Notes under the pieces: model-generated
What the model was told of the DNA's origin: nothing
The model's database searches: none
The model's input: only the letters and a program-made list of their open reading frames with translations
Part shown: one piece after another, positions 17,378 through 27,400 of the stretch
How positions within the stretch are numbered: position 1 is the stretch's first letter
Layout of the letters: each line of letters starts with the position of its first letter
Assembly: GCA_028112705.1 (NCBI GenBank)
Contig: JAOGYN010000010.1
Location: forward strand, 1-64,000
Source of the DNA: GCA-002712045 sp028112705
Lineage (GTDB): Bacteria > Pseudomonadota > Alphaproteobacteria > Rhodobacterales > Rhodobacteraceae
Direction: 5' to 3'
Length of the DNA stretch: 64,000 bases
Made by a program: the position numbers and the translations under genes

Positions 17378-20300
17378 TTAAAACTGTTTTCTAAATTTTG
17401 TTAATAAATTTTGTGCGGAATTAGACTTAGGTATCCACAATTCCCTGTCAATTGCTTCCTGAAATCTATCAATAATTTCTGCAAATGCTGGTGTGTTATT
17501 ATCAATAATAAACTGACGGTTTTCCTCATTTTCTATAAAAGCTTGGTAGACTAAATCAAAATGATGATTCGCGACAGCGCCAGTTGTCGCAGAAAAAGCA
17601 AATAAGTAATCTAATGTTGCAGCCATTTCAAAGGCACCTTTGTAGCCATGCCTTTTGACACCATCAATCCATTTTGGATTTACAACTCGAGATCGAACAA
17701 CCCTTCCTATTTCTTCCTCTAAAGTTCTTATAACTGGGTTTTCTGGTCTTGAGTGATCATTATGATAAATAGGTCGGTCTCGCCCCTGTAACGTTTTTAC
17801 TGCTGCTGCTGCACCACCTTCAAATTGATAATAATCATCAGAGTCCAAAATATCATGCTCACGATTATCTTGGTTCTGCACAATCGCTTCAACACCTGAT
17901 AATCTGCTTTCAAATGCCTTACGAGCCTCTATACCATTAACATCACTGCCATAGGCATACGATCCCCAGGATAAATAAGCCTCAGAAAGATCTTCTTTAT
18001 TATTCCATAGCCTTTCGTCAATCATGGCCTGCAGACCTGCCCCATAAGCTCCCGGTTTAGATCCAAATACTCTATGCTTTGACCCATCTGTAGCTGCTTT
18101 TGCTGGGTTCATATCTAAAGGTTCGTCTAATTTCATAACTGCCACTGCTGCGCTATCAATTAACGAAATTAGTTGTGGAAAAGCATCTCTAAAAAAGCCA
18201 GAAACTCTTAGGGTAACATCTACTCGAGGTCGATCCAAAATTGATAGGGGCAATATCTCAAAACCTGTCACCCTCCTATTTGCCAAATCCCATTTTGGTT
18301 TAACACCCATAAGTGCCATAGCTTGGGCAATATCATCACCACCAGTACGCATATTGGCCGTGCCCCAGGCAGTAATTAATAATGACTTTGGCCAATCGCC
18401 ATTGTTTTGCAAATGTTTTTCTAAGAGTAAATTTGCTGACTTCCAACCCAAAGCCCAAGCTGTTGGCGTAGGTACAGCGCGATTATCTACACTGAAAAAA
18501 TTTCTACCCGTGGGCAGAACATCCAACCTACCTCGGGTTGGCGCACCAGATGAACCTGGTTGAATAAAATCTCCGTTTAAAGAATTGAGAACACCCAAAT
18601 GCTCTTTACTTCCACAAGATCTTAAAACTGGCCTTACAGTTTCATTTATTTGTTTCATAACTAAATCAGAATTTTTACCACTAAAATTAATAATTCCATC
18701 AATCAATTTCGATGCAAAAATTTCTAGACGCTCCACAGCGTCTCCATGACTTCGCCATTTTTCATCTGAACAGTCTTCCAAAACTAGAGGTTTAATGTCC
18801 TCCCAGGTATCAGACATGTTGCAGTTTAAAGGATCAAAATTTAATCCAAAATCTGTTGCGAGAGCCCTTATCAATGAAGCATCTTCACCTATACCTTTAT
18901 CTCTTGGAATTCGAACTAAAGCCTGTAACAAATCACGTTCAAGACGCCCCTCTGGAGATTGCCCAAAAATATGTAAACCATCTCGAATTTGAGCTTCTTT
19001 CAAATCACACAAATAAGCGTCTAACTTAGCCAAATCAGCATCACTATCGTCACCTGCCATTCCAGCGTCAATATCTAAGCCTGACGTTGAAGTTAAAGAA
19101 ATAATTTCTTTACGAAGGTAGTTTATGCGGTTTGGATCAATGCCTGCAGCTTCATAATACTCATCAACTAAAGCTTCTAACTCCTTTAGAGGACCATAAG
19201 TCTCAGCTCGGGTTAATGGTGGTGTTAAATGATCTATGATAACCGCACTTGAGCGTCTTTTGGCTTGCGTACCCTCACCTGGATCATTCACAATAAAAGG
19301 GTAGATATTTGGCGTGGGGCCCAACGCAACCTCTGGAAAACAATTCTCAGATAAAGCTAGTGCTTTTCCAGGTAACCATTCTAAATTACCATGCTTTCCC
19401 ATGTGAATTAACGCATCACATTTAAATTGATATCTAAGCCAAAAATAAAATGCAAAATAATTATGTGGCGGCACCAAGTCAGGTGAATGATAAGTCTCTT
19501 TTGGATCTATATTATAACCTCTAGCAGGTTGGATACCAATAGTAATATTTCCATATTCTAATATTGATAAGGCAAACCCATCATTTCCTACGAATGGATC
19601 TTGCTCAGACTTACCCCATTTATCTTCAATTGCTTGCTTCACATCAAAGGGTAATTCTTTAAACAACTCATTATATTTTTTTAATGAAAGTCTTACACCA
19701 CCGTTTCTAACATTTCTGTCAGTTAACCAATTTGTAGGCCCAGATAGAATCTGCTCCATTAATCTTGATGCGGTTTCAGGACTATCTTTTACTGAGTAGC
19801 CATTTTCTGATAGAAACTTCATTAAATAAATTGTTGCGGCGGGAGTGTCTAGCCCAACTCCGTTAGCTAAGCGACCATCCTTATTTGGATAGTTAGCTAG
19901 TATAATACCAACTTTCTTCTCTAATGAGTTCTTTTTTCTTAACTTAACCCATGCAGAAATTAATCTCCCAATGAAATCAATTCTATCTCCATTAGCTTGA
20001 TAAGTAGCTAAAGAACACTGAGTGGCTTCATCAAAGAACGCTTCACCCTTAAAAGAAATTGCACGCCCCAAAATTCTTCCGTCAACCTCAGGTAAAGCAA
20101 CGTTCATTGCTATATCTCGTCCTGACAAACCATTCATACCAGTGCGCCAAATTTCCTCAGACGAACTTGACAGCACCAGTTGAAAAACCATAGCATTTTG
20201 AGTTTCTGACATTGTTAAGGGATTAATCTCATTTTGAGAGCTACCGAGTTGATTAGGGGTGTTAATCGAAAAACTGGTGCAATTTAAAATTATCTCAGGT

Positions 20301-21073
20301 TTATTTTTTGTAAATAAATATTTAAGAGTTGCTGCTGAAATAGGATCTTTTAGAGACGTGACAAAAATAGGCATAGGATTTAATCCATACCTTAACATAG
20401 TTTTCACCAATCTATTTATTGGATTTAAACCGCCACCTTGTAATAAAGCACGATAAAAAATAATTGGTACAACTGGAGCATTTGGTATCCAATTTTTTTG
20501 TAAATCTAATATCTCACAAATACCTATTCCCGGCCAATAAGTCCCAGCCCTCAAAAGTGGTTTAGCCACTTCTGGTTTTTCTGTTTTATGAATTATTGCT
20601 TTTGAATAAAGTAAAGCGTTACAAATATTTTGCGTGCCGCCTTCTACAAAATAAGCAAGCAAAGCCTCCCAGTCGCTCCGACTAACAGTAGAAAGTCGCC
20701 AAAGTTCATCGTCTGGCTTGTCATCCCCCGGCAACGCGACAAAAGGAATACCATATTCTGAAAGCATAGCTGAATATTGTTCTGCACCATATTTCCAATA
20801 TCCAGTTCCACCAAGAATACGCGCAACAACAAGTTTTGATTTTGTTGCACATTGATCTAAATGCAAGTCAACAGACATCGGATGCTTTAAATGCATCATA
20901 TTAATTAACCTAATATCTGGAGCGTTTTCTTGAAGAGCTGATCGAGCCTCTGATAGGCACACTAACTCAGTATCAGCGGCAGAAATAAATATTACCTCAG
21001 CTGGGGTTTGACCTGGGTCTACAGGCTCTTGGCCATCGTCAATGGCTCCAGGTTGAGCAGCAAGAAGATGCAT
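17378..21073 (-). CDS. cobN: Cobaltochelatase large subunit CobN
   Basis: 1231 residues, typical for CobN. It is the large subunit of the ATP-dependent aerobic cobaltochelatase CobNST, which inserts cobalt into hydrogenobyrinic acid a,c-diamide. The N-terminus MHLLAAQPGAIDDG is the standard CobN start. Further landmarks are HMGKHGNLEWLPGKALALS, a histidine-rich chelatase motif, GRDRPIYHNDHSRPENP, and HGYKGAFEMAATLDYLFAFSATTG near the C-terminus. The partner ATPase genes cobS and cobT are not in the window. It starts directly after the GNAT gene stop with no gap, so translation is likely coupled. Confidence 0.97.
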   Translation of the reverse strand: MHLLAAQPGAIDDGQEPVDPGQTPAEVIFISAADTELVCLSEARSALQENAPDIRLINMMHLKHPMSVDLHLDQCATKSKLVVARILGGTGYWKYGAEQYSAMLSEYGIPFVALPGDDKPDDELWRLSTVSRSDWEALLAYFVEGGTQNICNALLYSKAIIHKTEKPEVAKPLLRAGTYWPGIGICEILDLQKNWIPNAPVVPIIFYRALLQGGGLNPINRLVKTMLRYGLNPMPIFVTSLKDPISAATLKYLFTKNKPEIILNCTSFSINTPNQLGSSQNEINPLTMSETQNAMVFQLVLSSSSEEIWRTGMNGLSGRDIAMNVALPEVDGRILGRAISFKGEAFFDEATQCSLATYQANGDRIDFIGRLISAWVKLRKKNSLEKKVGIILANYPNKDGRLANGVGLDTPAATIYLMKFLSENGYSVKDSPETASRLMEQILSGPTNWLTDRNVRNGGVRLSLKKYNELFKELPFDVKQAIEDKWGKSEQDPFVGNDGFALSILEYGNITIGIQPARGYNIDPKETYHSPDLVPPHNYFAFYFWLRYQFKCDALIHMGKHGNLEWLPGKALALSENCFPEVALGPTPNIYPFIVNDPGEGTQAKRRSSAVIIDHLTPPLTRAETYGPLKELEALVDEYYEAAGIDPNRINYLRKEIISLTSTSGLDIDAGMAGDDSDADLAKLDAYLCDLKEAQIRDGLHIFGQSPEGRLERDLLQALVRIPRDKGIGEDASLIRALATDFGLNFDPLNCNMSDTWEDIKPLVLEDCSDEKWRSHGDAVERLEIFASKLIDGIINFSGKNSDLVMKQINETVRPVLRSCGSKEHLGVLNSLNGDFIQPGSSGAPTRGRLDVLPTGRNFFSVDNRAVPTPTAWALGWKSANLLLEKHLQNNGDWPKSLLITAWGTANMRTGGDDIAQAMALMGVKPKWDLANRRVTGFEILPLSILDRPRVDVTLRVSGFFRDAFPQLISLIDSAAVAVMKLDEPLDMNPAKAATDGSKHRVFGSKPGAYGAGLQAMIDERLWNNKEDLSEAYLSWGSYAYGSDVNGIEARKAFESRLSGVEAIVQNQDNREHDILDSDDYYQFEGGAAAAVKTLQGRDRPIYHNDHSRPENPVIRTLEEEIGRVVRSRVVNPKWIDGVKRHGYKGAFEMAATLDYLFAFSATTGAVANHHFDLVYQAFIENEENRQFIIDNNTPAFAEIIDRFQEAIDRELWIPKSNSAQNLLTKFRKQF

Positions 21074-21532
21074 CTATATACTTTTCTCCATAAAGATACT
21101 TGTTTTATTTTCTACATACTCACCAAAGCAATTACAGAAACTGAAGCCATTTCGTATATATATTCTAACTGCTGCTTCTAACTTAAGACCAGTCTCTAAT
21201 CTTAGAACTTTAAGTTTTTCTTTCTTTGCTTCTAAGTTGATTTGATCCAAAATTTTCTGCGCAACACCATTGCCTCGCATACTTTTATCTACAAACATCG
21301 ACTTTATTTCTCCATAATCTGGTTTAATCGATATTGCTCCACAGCCAATTATTTTTTTATTAAAACTTGCGACAAAGAATTTAACATTTTCCGCACACAA
21401 TTCGTCAATAGAGAATGCATAATTATCCTCGAGAGGGAAAAGTTTTATTAGTAAGTTTTGGCTCTCTTTTAATAATAAGATGACCTCATGGTGCTTTGGA
21501 TCACCTAAGGAAACTACTACATTTTCAATCAT
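21074..21532 (-). CDS. GNAT-family N-acetyltransferase embedded in the B12 operon
   Basis: 152 residues, a single GNAT domain. Motif A (acetyl-CoA pyrophosphate binding) reads R-G-N-G-V-A-Q-K-I-L after the strand I-K-S-M-F-V; the later strand LRLETG and YIRNGF correspond to motif B. The acceptor substrate is unknown; the domain could act on a small amine or a protein N-terminus/lysine. What is notable is position: its start overlaps the cobW stop by 4 bases and its stop abuts the cobN start, so it is translated as part of the cobalt operon. A role in cobalt or corrinoid biosynthesis is inferred from context only. Confidence 0.85.
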   Translation of the reverse strand: MIENVVVSLGDPKHHEVILLLKESQNLLIKLFPLEDNYAFSIDELCAENVKFFVASFNKKIIGCGAISIKPDYGEIKSMFVDKSMRGNGVAQKILDQINLEAKKEKLKVLRLETGLKLEAAVRIYIRNGFSFCNCFGEYVENKTSIFMEKSI

Positions 21533-22593
21533 ACTTGTAATGCTTTTTGAATGGACACTTGGTCCATACCCTTTTCACCTATTACCACTAACTTTGTTTC
21601 TCGCTTTTCTGAGCTTTTAAACACTCTATCAAAATATGTTTCAATCCTTGGGCCAACAGCCTGTATGGTCAATCTCAAAGGTTTACCATTTACCGCAACA
21701 AACCCTTTAAGCCTTAAGATATCATGGTCTCTGATAACGTCTAAGATTAATTTTGAAAATTCCTCTGGATTATCAATTTCACCCGTTGATATTATAAAGC
21801 TTTCAAAATCATCATGATCGTGATCATCATCATGATCATCGTCATGATCATCGTCATGATCGTGATGATGGTGATGTAATTCATGACGGTCTTCCAAATC
21901 ATCTTCAGCCATCGCTTTTTGACCCAGTAAAATATCTACCGGCAGCACTCCCATTTCAGACTTCAGGACCTGTACTCCATCTCTGCTATCTTGTTTAAGT
22001 TGACTCAAAAGATCGTCTCCTTGAGACGCTGTTAGTAGGTCAGATTTATTAATAACAATCATATCAGCACATGCGATTTGATCCTCAAAGAGTTCTGATA
22101 ATGGCGTTTCATGATCTAAATTTTCATCAAGTTTTCTCTGTCTATCAACGGCTTCTATCGAGTGGGCAAAGCGACCTTCTGTAACAGCTTTGCCATCCAC
22201 AACTGTTATAACGCCATCCACTGTAACTTTTGTTTGAATTTCTGGCCATTTAAAGGCTCGCAATAGTGGCTGGGGTAATGCCAATCCACTAGTCTCAATC
22301 AGAATATGATCAAGTTGCGTATTCCGCTCTAAGAGTTTTTGCATTGTAGGAATAAAGTCATCAGCAACCGTACAACAAATACAGCCATTTGATAATTCAA
22401 CAATGTCTTCTTCCTTGCATGCCTCATCATTGCAGCCTTTTAAAATTTCTCCATCAACACCAAGGTCTCCAAATTCATTAATAATAAGAGCTATTTTTCT
22501 ACCGCCTGCATTATTTATTAAATGTCTAATTAAAGTTGTTTTTCCAGCTCCTAAGAAACCAGTGATTACGGTTGTTGGTATTTTATTTAACAT
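21529..22593 (-). CDS. cobW: CobW-type GTP-dependent cobalt metallochaperone
   Basis: 354 residues of the COG0523 G3E GTPase family. The P-loop G-F-L-G-A-G-K-T is at 13-20, the metal-binding G-C-I-C-C motif at 70-74 and the guanine-specificity N-K-S-D at 182-185. A remarkable His/Asp-rich stretch (about residues 237-262) separates the GTPase domain from the C-terminal CobW domain and should bind divalent metal. Its position between cbtA and cobN in a B12-controlled operon points to delivering cobalt to the CobN chelatase rather than zinc. It overlaps the next gene by 4 bases. Confidence 0.95.
   Translation of the reverse strand: MLNKIPTTVITGFLGAGKTTLIRHLINNAGGRKIALIINEFGDLGVDGEILKGCNDEACKEEDIVELSNGCICCTVADDFIPTMQKLLERNTQLDHILIETSGLALPQPLLRAFKWPEIQTKVTVDGVITVVDGKAVTEGRFAHSIEAVDRQRKLDENLDHETPLSELFEDQIACADMIVINKSDLLTASQGDDLLSQLKQDSRDGVQVLKSEMGVLPVDILLGQKAMAEDDLEDRHELHHHHHDHDDDHDDDHDDDHDHDDFESFIISTGEIDNPEEFSKLILDVIRDHDILRLKGFVAVNGKPLRLTIQAVGPRIETYFDRVFKSSEKRETKLVVIGEKGMDQVSIQKALQV
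21823..21861. repeat. 12-bp tandem repeat coding for the CobW His/Asp loop
   Basis: About three copies of a 12-base unit of the form ATCATCGTCATG encode repeats of H-D-D-D on the minus strand. Such a unit preserves the reading frame when copies are gained or lost, so the length of the metal-binding loop could vary between strains. Confidence 0.75.
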
Positions 22594-22606
22594 TTTTAAT
22601 TTCCTA

Positions 22607-23104
22607 CTATTTTGTTAATAGATGAGTAACTTCAACTAGCTCACCAGCTTTAATGAATGCCTTATGATTATTGCTGTTTAAAGTAACGGTAATTTTACTA
22701 CCAAAATCGATAGAACCCAAATGATACCAATTACTATACATTCTACCATGCTTTACACCGTCAACAAATACATGTGCATGACCCTGTCCATCAACATGTT
22801 GTTTTCCAACATTTTCAGGACTGAATTTTAACCCTTTAATATTCAAAAAAATATTCCAGTTATTACTATTTTCTTGGATTAACTCAAAATCAAACTCAAT
22901 ATTATCTGTGATTTCTAATGTTTCATGCTTATGCATATTTTCTTGATTTTTAATTTTGCCATAACCTGTGCTATGGTCATGTGAGGAAAAGGCTACACCA
23001 AATTGAAGGGCAAAAATATAACCAGCACCAAAAATAAAAAACCCTACAATATAAATTAAAAGAGTTTGCCGTTTAAAAATTTTCTTTTCTCCAGAAATAG
23101 CCAC
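22607..23104 (-). CDS. Unrecognised His-rich membrane-anchored protein in the cobalt operon
   Basis: 165 residues from a GTG with AGGA eight bases upstream; the first ~32 bases overlap the end of cbtA. I do not recognise a named family. A single hydrophobic segment (about 15-36) would anchor it, with the rest in the periplasm. The exported part is rich in histidine: S-H-D-H soon after the membrane, then M-H-K-H, and a G-Q-G-H-A-H-V-F-V-D-G-V-K-H segment followed by YSNWYHLG. The predicted beta-strand pattern with paired histidines suggests a metal-binding domain. The place between the cobalt importer gene cbtA and the chaperone gene cobW suggests periplasmic cobalt handling; this is inference. 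Confidence 0.7.
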   Translation of the reverse strand: MAISGEKKIFKRQTLLIYIVGFFIFGAGYIFALQFGVAFSSHDHSTGYGKIKNQENMHKHETLEITDNIEFDFELIQENSNNWNIFLNIKGLKFSPENVGKQHVDGQGHAHVFVDGVKHGRMYSNWYHLGSIDFGSKITVTLNSNNHKAFIKAGELVEVTHLLTK

Positions 23105-23747
23105 TTAAATATCCTAAAAAAATCCAACTAACGGCACCAAGTGTCAATGTCCTGGAGGCAAAATGGCTTGCTAATTCTGGGGGAGTTGGCCCAACAAAAA
23201 ACTCTGGTTCCGGCGCTCCAATTAAATGCGGTATTAAAATTACAATAATCCCAATTGAAACATATAGTATCTTATCTCCAAACGAAATCATCCATATACC
23301 AATGATAGTTGCAAAAACACAAAAGTACCACCAGACCTGTCGCGGAACAACCTCAGCAGCAGCAGCTCCTGGGAGCTCTGGTGGCAATCCAAATGCGGGT
23401 GCCAACTGCACAGCAAAGAAACCAGAAATACCAAACAAGATGGATCTTAAATTATCTATCTTCAAACCCAATGAAGATGCATAAGCTAATAATGATACCA
23501 AAATTATAGCATAACCCGTATAAATCAGCGCACTAAATAAAATGCTTAAACCATTACGTTGAAAGTCAAATGGCAACTTTTGATGAGCCTCTTTAGAATT
23601 ATTCTCTCCGAAATGTGTTAAACTTCCAGTTTCATACAACTCAGCATGCAAAAGAATCGGTTGTATAAAAATTAATTGTAAAATTGCAGAAACTATACCT
23701 GCAATAAACCCTGCAAATAGGGCTGTTGTAATAATCTTTGTAAACAT
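23073..23747 (-). CDS. cbtA: Cobalt transporter subunit CbtA
   Basis: About 224 residues from the ATG at 23745-23747 (a longer in-frame extension upstream starts at 23798 but lacks family similarity). It is a membrane protein with about five to six hydrophobic segments, starting KIITTALFAGFIAGIVSAILQ, and containing GISGFFAVQLAPAFGLPPELPG and RQVWWYFCVFAT, the conserved CbtA loop motifs. CbtA with CbtB forms a cobalt uptake system predicted from its co-occurrence with B12 riboswitches; the transport mechanism has not been read from sequence. It follows cbtB by 121 bases and overlaps the next gene. Confidence 0.92.
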   Translation of the reverse strand: MFTKIITTALFAGFIAGIVSAILQLIFIQPILLHAELYETGSLTHFGENNSKEAHQKLPFDFQRNGLSILFSALIYTGYAIILVSLLAYASSLGLKIDNLRSILFGISGFFAVQLAPAFGLPPELPGAAAAEVVPRQVWWYFCVFATIIGIWMISFGDKILYVSIGIIVILIPHLIGAPEPEFFVGPTPPELASHFASRTLTLGAVSWIFLGYLSGYFWRKENF

Positions 23748-23868
23748 GAAATATCTCACTATTATCAGTGCGTCATCGCGCAAATACTGAGTAAACAACG
23801 GCTAATTAATAATTTGTTTAATAGTACGCTACGCCAATAGCTAATTTGCACTTGTTAAATCAAATACC

Positions 23869-24039
23869 TTAGTGGCAAGGAAAGCCAGTGGTATGACGCA
23901 CGTCATGAGCTGCATCGTGCAGCGCATTGACTTGCACATGACCTGAGATTGTAACAATTGCTAGACCTAAAAAAGCCGCACCAATCATACTTAGGTAGTT
24001 CGACCTAAAAGTAGAACCATTTTTTATAACTGTTATCAT
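23869..24039 (-). CDS. cbtB: Cobalt transporter subunit CbtB
   Basis: A 56-residue protein read directly from the gap downstream of the riboswitch. One transmembrane helix (about 18-36) is followed by the family's histidine-rich tail, V-N-A-L-H-D-A-A-H-D-V-R-H-T-T-G-F-P-C-H at the very C-terminus, a putative metal-binding site that is the hallmark of CbtB. AGGAG (24048-24052 on the complementary strand) precedes the ATG by 8 bases. It is the first gene after the B12 riboswitch, so its translation is the likely direct target of control. Confidence 0.92.
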   Translation of the reverse strand: MITVIKNGSTFRSNYLSMIGAAFLGLAIVTISGHVQVNALHDAAHDVRHTTGFPCH

Positions 24040-24054
24040 TTCAATTTCTCCTAC

Positions 24055-24072
24055 ATCGTCACACCCGACGAT
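24055..24072 (-). promoter_or_regulatory. Candidate expression-platform hairpin next to the cbtB ribosome binding site
   Basis: Minus-strand ATCGTC (24072-24067) can pair with GACGAT (24060-24055) over a 6-base loop. This hairpin shares three bases with the 3' strand of riboswitch P1 and ends only 2 bases before the AGGAG of cbtB. The hairpin and P1 are therefore mutually exclusive, suggesting translational control. There is no T tract, so intrinsic termination is unlikely. Confidence 0.5.
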
Positions 24073-24282
24073 TTGATAATTTCTCGCTCTGGCTGGTCTC
24101 CTGACTTGCGTTTCAAGGCACCTCCCAACCTTCCCAGCTTTCGCCAGTGGTTTTTGGGGGCACTCTCCGCATACAGTCGCGGGGGCGGTTGAGGCTTTAG
24201 GTCCCGATTAACGGTTGACCTTCACCACATTCCCATTCAATCCCCATAAGCTTTGCTATTGTCTGGGGAACCTTTGCAAATC
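24070..24282 (-). ncRNA. Cobalamin (B12) riboswitch
   Basis: On the minus strand the ~213-base element shows the class features: a closing P1 stem GATTTG (24282-24277) with CAAATC (24075-24070), an early AAAGGTTCCCC region, a G-A-A-A-containing arm, the GCCCCCGCGACTGTATGCGGAGAG core, a CCACTGGCG stretch, a GGGAAGG arm, and the B12 box AAGTCAGGAGACCAGCC (24107-24091). It ends 30 bases before cbtB. It should repress cbtB-cbtA-(His-rich gene)-cobW-GNAT-cobN when adenosylcobalamin is abundant. Boundaries are good to a few bases. Confidence 0.95.
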
Positions 24283-24487
24283 CTTTCTGCACTCTTAATG
24301 CGATAAACGTCAAGCTAATTTATGACACAAGTTTATATTTATACAGCTTTTAAATTTGAATAAAGTTATTAGACAATATAACTAGATGTTGTATAATGAT
24401 ATTAATAATTCGCGATATCGTGTAATTTAGATTATAAATATTTTAGGATGAATAAACTAGGATCATAAAAAAAATGGCAGGTGGGTT
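24283..24487. other. Gene-free divergent promoter region between riboswitch and smc
   Basis: The stretch from the cbtB start to the smc start is about 450 bases without a protein gene. The left half holds the riboswitch and its platform. The remaining ~205 bases are very AT-rich and must carry the promoters for the B12 operon (minus) and smc (plus). I see no box pair convincing enough to call and no further repeats. Confidence 0.6.
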
Positions 24488-27400
24488 TTGCGATTTTCGC
24501 GATTAAGATTAAATGGCTTTAAAAGCTTTGTAGATCCGATAGATCTATTGATTACGGATGGCCTAACTGGAGTGGTTGGGCCAAACGGATGTGGAAAATC
24601 AAATTTACTGGAAGCTTTGAGATGGGTAATGGGCGAAAATCGACCAAAATCCATGCGTGGAAGTGGAATGGAAGATGTAATATTTGCTGGAGCTGCGACA
24701 AGGCCAACCCGTAATTTTGCTGAAGTGTCTATTCATATAGACAACACAAACCGGCTTGCTCCCTCCACATTCAATAATCAAGATACCCTAGAAATAGTAA
24801 GACGCATAACAAGAGACGCAGGATCAGCTTACAAAGCTAATGGGAAAGATGTTCGTGCTCGAGATATTCAAATGCTATTTGCTGATGCTTCTACAGGATC
24901 ACATTCTCCATCATTAGTAAGGCAAGGACAGATTGCCGAATTAATTAATGCAAAACCAAAGTCACGCAGAAGGATACTTGAAGAAGCAGCGGGAATATCT
25001 GGATTATATCAAAGACGTCACGAAGCAGAATTAAAGTTAAATGCAGCGGAGCAAAATCTTGCGCGAGTTGAAGATGTTTTGGAACAATTAAAAAATCAAA
25101 TAAACACGCTAGCTCGTCAAGCCAAACAAGCAATAAGATATCGAGAAATCAGTGAACAACTTAGAGTCTCGGAGGGAATTTTATTATATGGTCGTTGGAA
25201 AGAAGCTAATGAATCCTCAGCCCACGCCAGCAAAGAATTAACTAATTGCGTTAAATTGGCTGCAGATACCCAATTGAAAGTGGTTCAAGCAACAAAAGAA
25301 AGAACAATTTCTGAAAATAAAATTCCACCATTACGAGAAGAAGAGGCAATTTCAGCAGCGCTATTGCAACGTTTAAGAATCCAAAACGATTCTTTGAAAA
25401 ATGAAAGTGAAAGGGCTAAGCAAAATATACAAACACTTGAAACAAAAACAATTCAATTGGGACACGACATAAGTCGAGAAGATTCTTTAAATCAAGATGC
25501 TGAAGATACATTAAGGAAGTTAGAGGATGAGCAAGCTAAGTTGAATACTGAATTTAATGGATTTGACGAAAGACTATTAGAAGCAGAAAAAAATGCCCGT
25601 AATGCAGCAGACATCCTCAAAAATGCAGAAGCTAAATTCGACGAAAAAAATGAAGACATAGCACGGTTATCTGCAAGGTACCAATCTGTACAAAGGCTCA
25701 TTCAGGACGCTGAAAAAACACTCAGGCGAAATGAAGAAGAAACAGTAAAAGCATACGAATTGGTAGTTTTATCTGACAAAACTTTAAATCAAGCAGTTTA
25801 TGACTTTAATCAAAGTCATAAAAATCAAACTATCATAATTAAAAAAGCAGAAAATGCTGAAGAAAACCTAATTAGCGCTGAGTCAAACAGAGCTGCAATC
25901 CTAAAGCGTGAAGCTACTGCAAGAGCCGAAATGGCTGAGGCTGAGGGTTCTGTTAGCACATTACGTGCTGAGGTTACAACACTTGAGAAGATGCTTAAAA
26001 GAGGAACTGATGAACAAGGGCGACTTCTAGATAAAATTCGTGTTCACGACGGCTATGAAACTGCATTAGGAGCTGCTCTATCAGATGACCTAAGCTTGCC
26101 TGAAGTTAAAGAATTTGGCCTAAGCGGTTGGTTCTCCTTGCCAGCTTACAAATCAGGTAAAACATTACCCAAAGGGGTTAAGTCCTTAAACGAATTTGTT
26201 AAAGCACCAGATGTCTTATTCAGAAGAATGTCACAGATTGGTTTGGTTGATCGGGCTGATGGACACAAATTACAACCATATCTGGAACCTGGTCAAAGGT
26301 TGGTTTCAATTGAAGGCGATTTATGGCGTTGGGATGGTTATGCCGCCCGGTCAGAAGACGCACCAGGATCAGCAGCATTGAAACTAAAACAAATTAATAG
26401 ATTAGTATTCTTAAAGCAAGATTTAGAAGAATCAAATGCACTCGCAGAAGGCACAAAGAGAGCGCATGAGTTGCTTAATAAAGAATTAAATCTAGCAACT
26501 GAAGCTGATAAAAATGCGCGAAACGATAGACGGCAAGCTGATAACGAATTAACTGAGAATAACAGAATGTTATCTAGAAGTGAATCAGATCGAGATATTG
26601 CGTTAGGGCAATTGGAAAATTGGAAACTAGCATTATCACGCTTTGAAGAGGCTGCTTTAAATAGCAAAAATGAAATAAAAGAAGCAAATAACTCAATAAC
26701 AAAATTAGACAACTTAGAAGTAGCCAGATCTGAGATAGAAGATTTAAGAATTTCAGTCGAAACCGCTAGATTAACAATGCTAAATAAGCGGTCAACTCAT
26801 GACGAGATACGTCGTGAGGGGGAAAATAGAAATAAAAGAGTGATTGAAATAACTCAAGAACTTAACAACTGGCGGCAAAGATTAATTAAAGCAGAACAAA
26901 GAATTAGCGAATTAATTATTAGAAAAAAAGAATCTGAAGAAGAATTAGTAATAGCAAAAGATTCGCCAGCAAAAATTTTACAAAAAAGTGAACTGCTTTC
27001 TCAAGAAATGGAAGCTGCTAACAAAAGATGTAAAGAAGCTCTAAATATTTTAGCTAATAGTGAAAATGAACTACGTGAGATAGAAATAATTGAAAGGAAA
27101 GCTGAACGTTTCGCGTCAGAAGCAAGAGAATCGCGCGCGCGCGCGGATGCAATTGCTGAAGGAGCGCAATCAACCTTAAACTTTGCACGTGACAGAATAA
27201 GAGAAGAACAAGAACTATCCCCACAAGATTTATTAGAAAAATTAGATATCGACCCAACAAATTTACCAGAAGTGGAAAAAGTTGATATCGATGTGCAGCG
27301 ATTAAAAAGACAAAGAGATGCTTTGGGTGCAGTAAATCTGAGAGCTGAAGAGGATGCAAATGAAGTAAAGGCTGAATTTGATACTCTAGATAGTGAAAGT

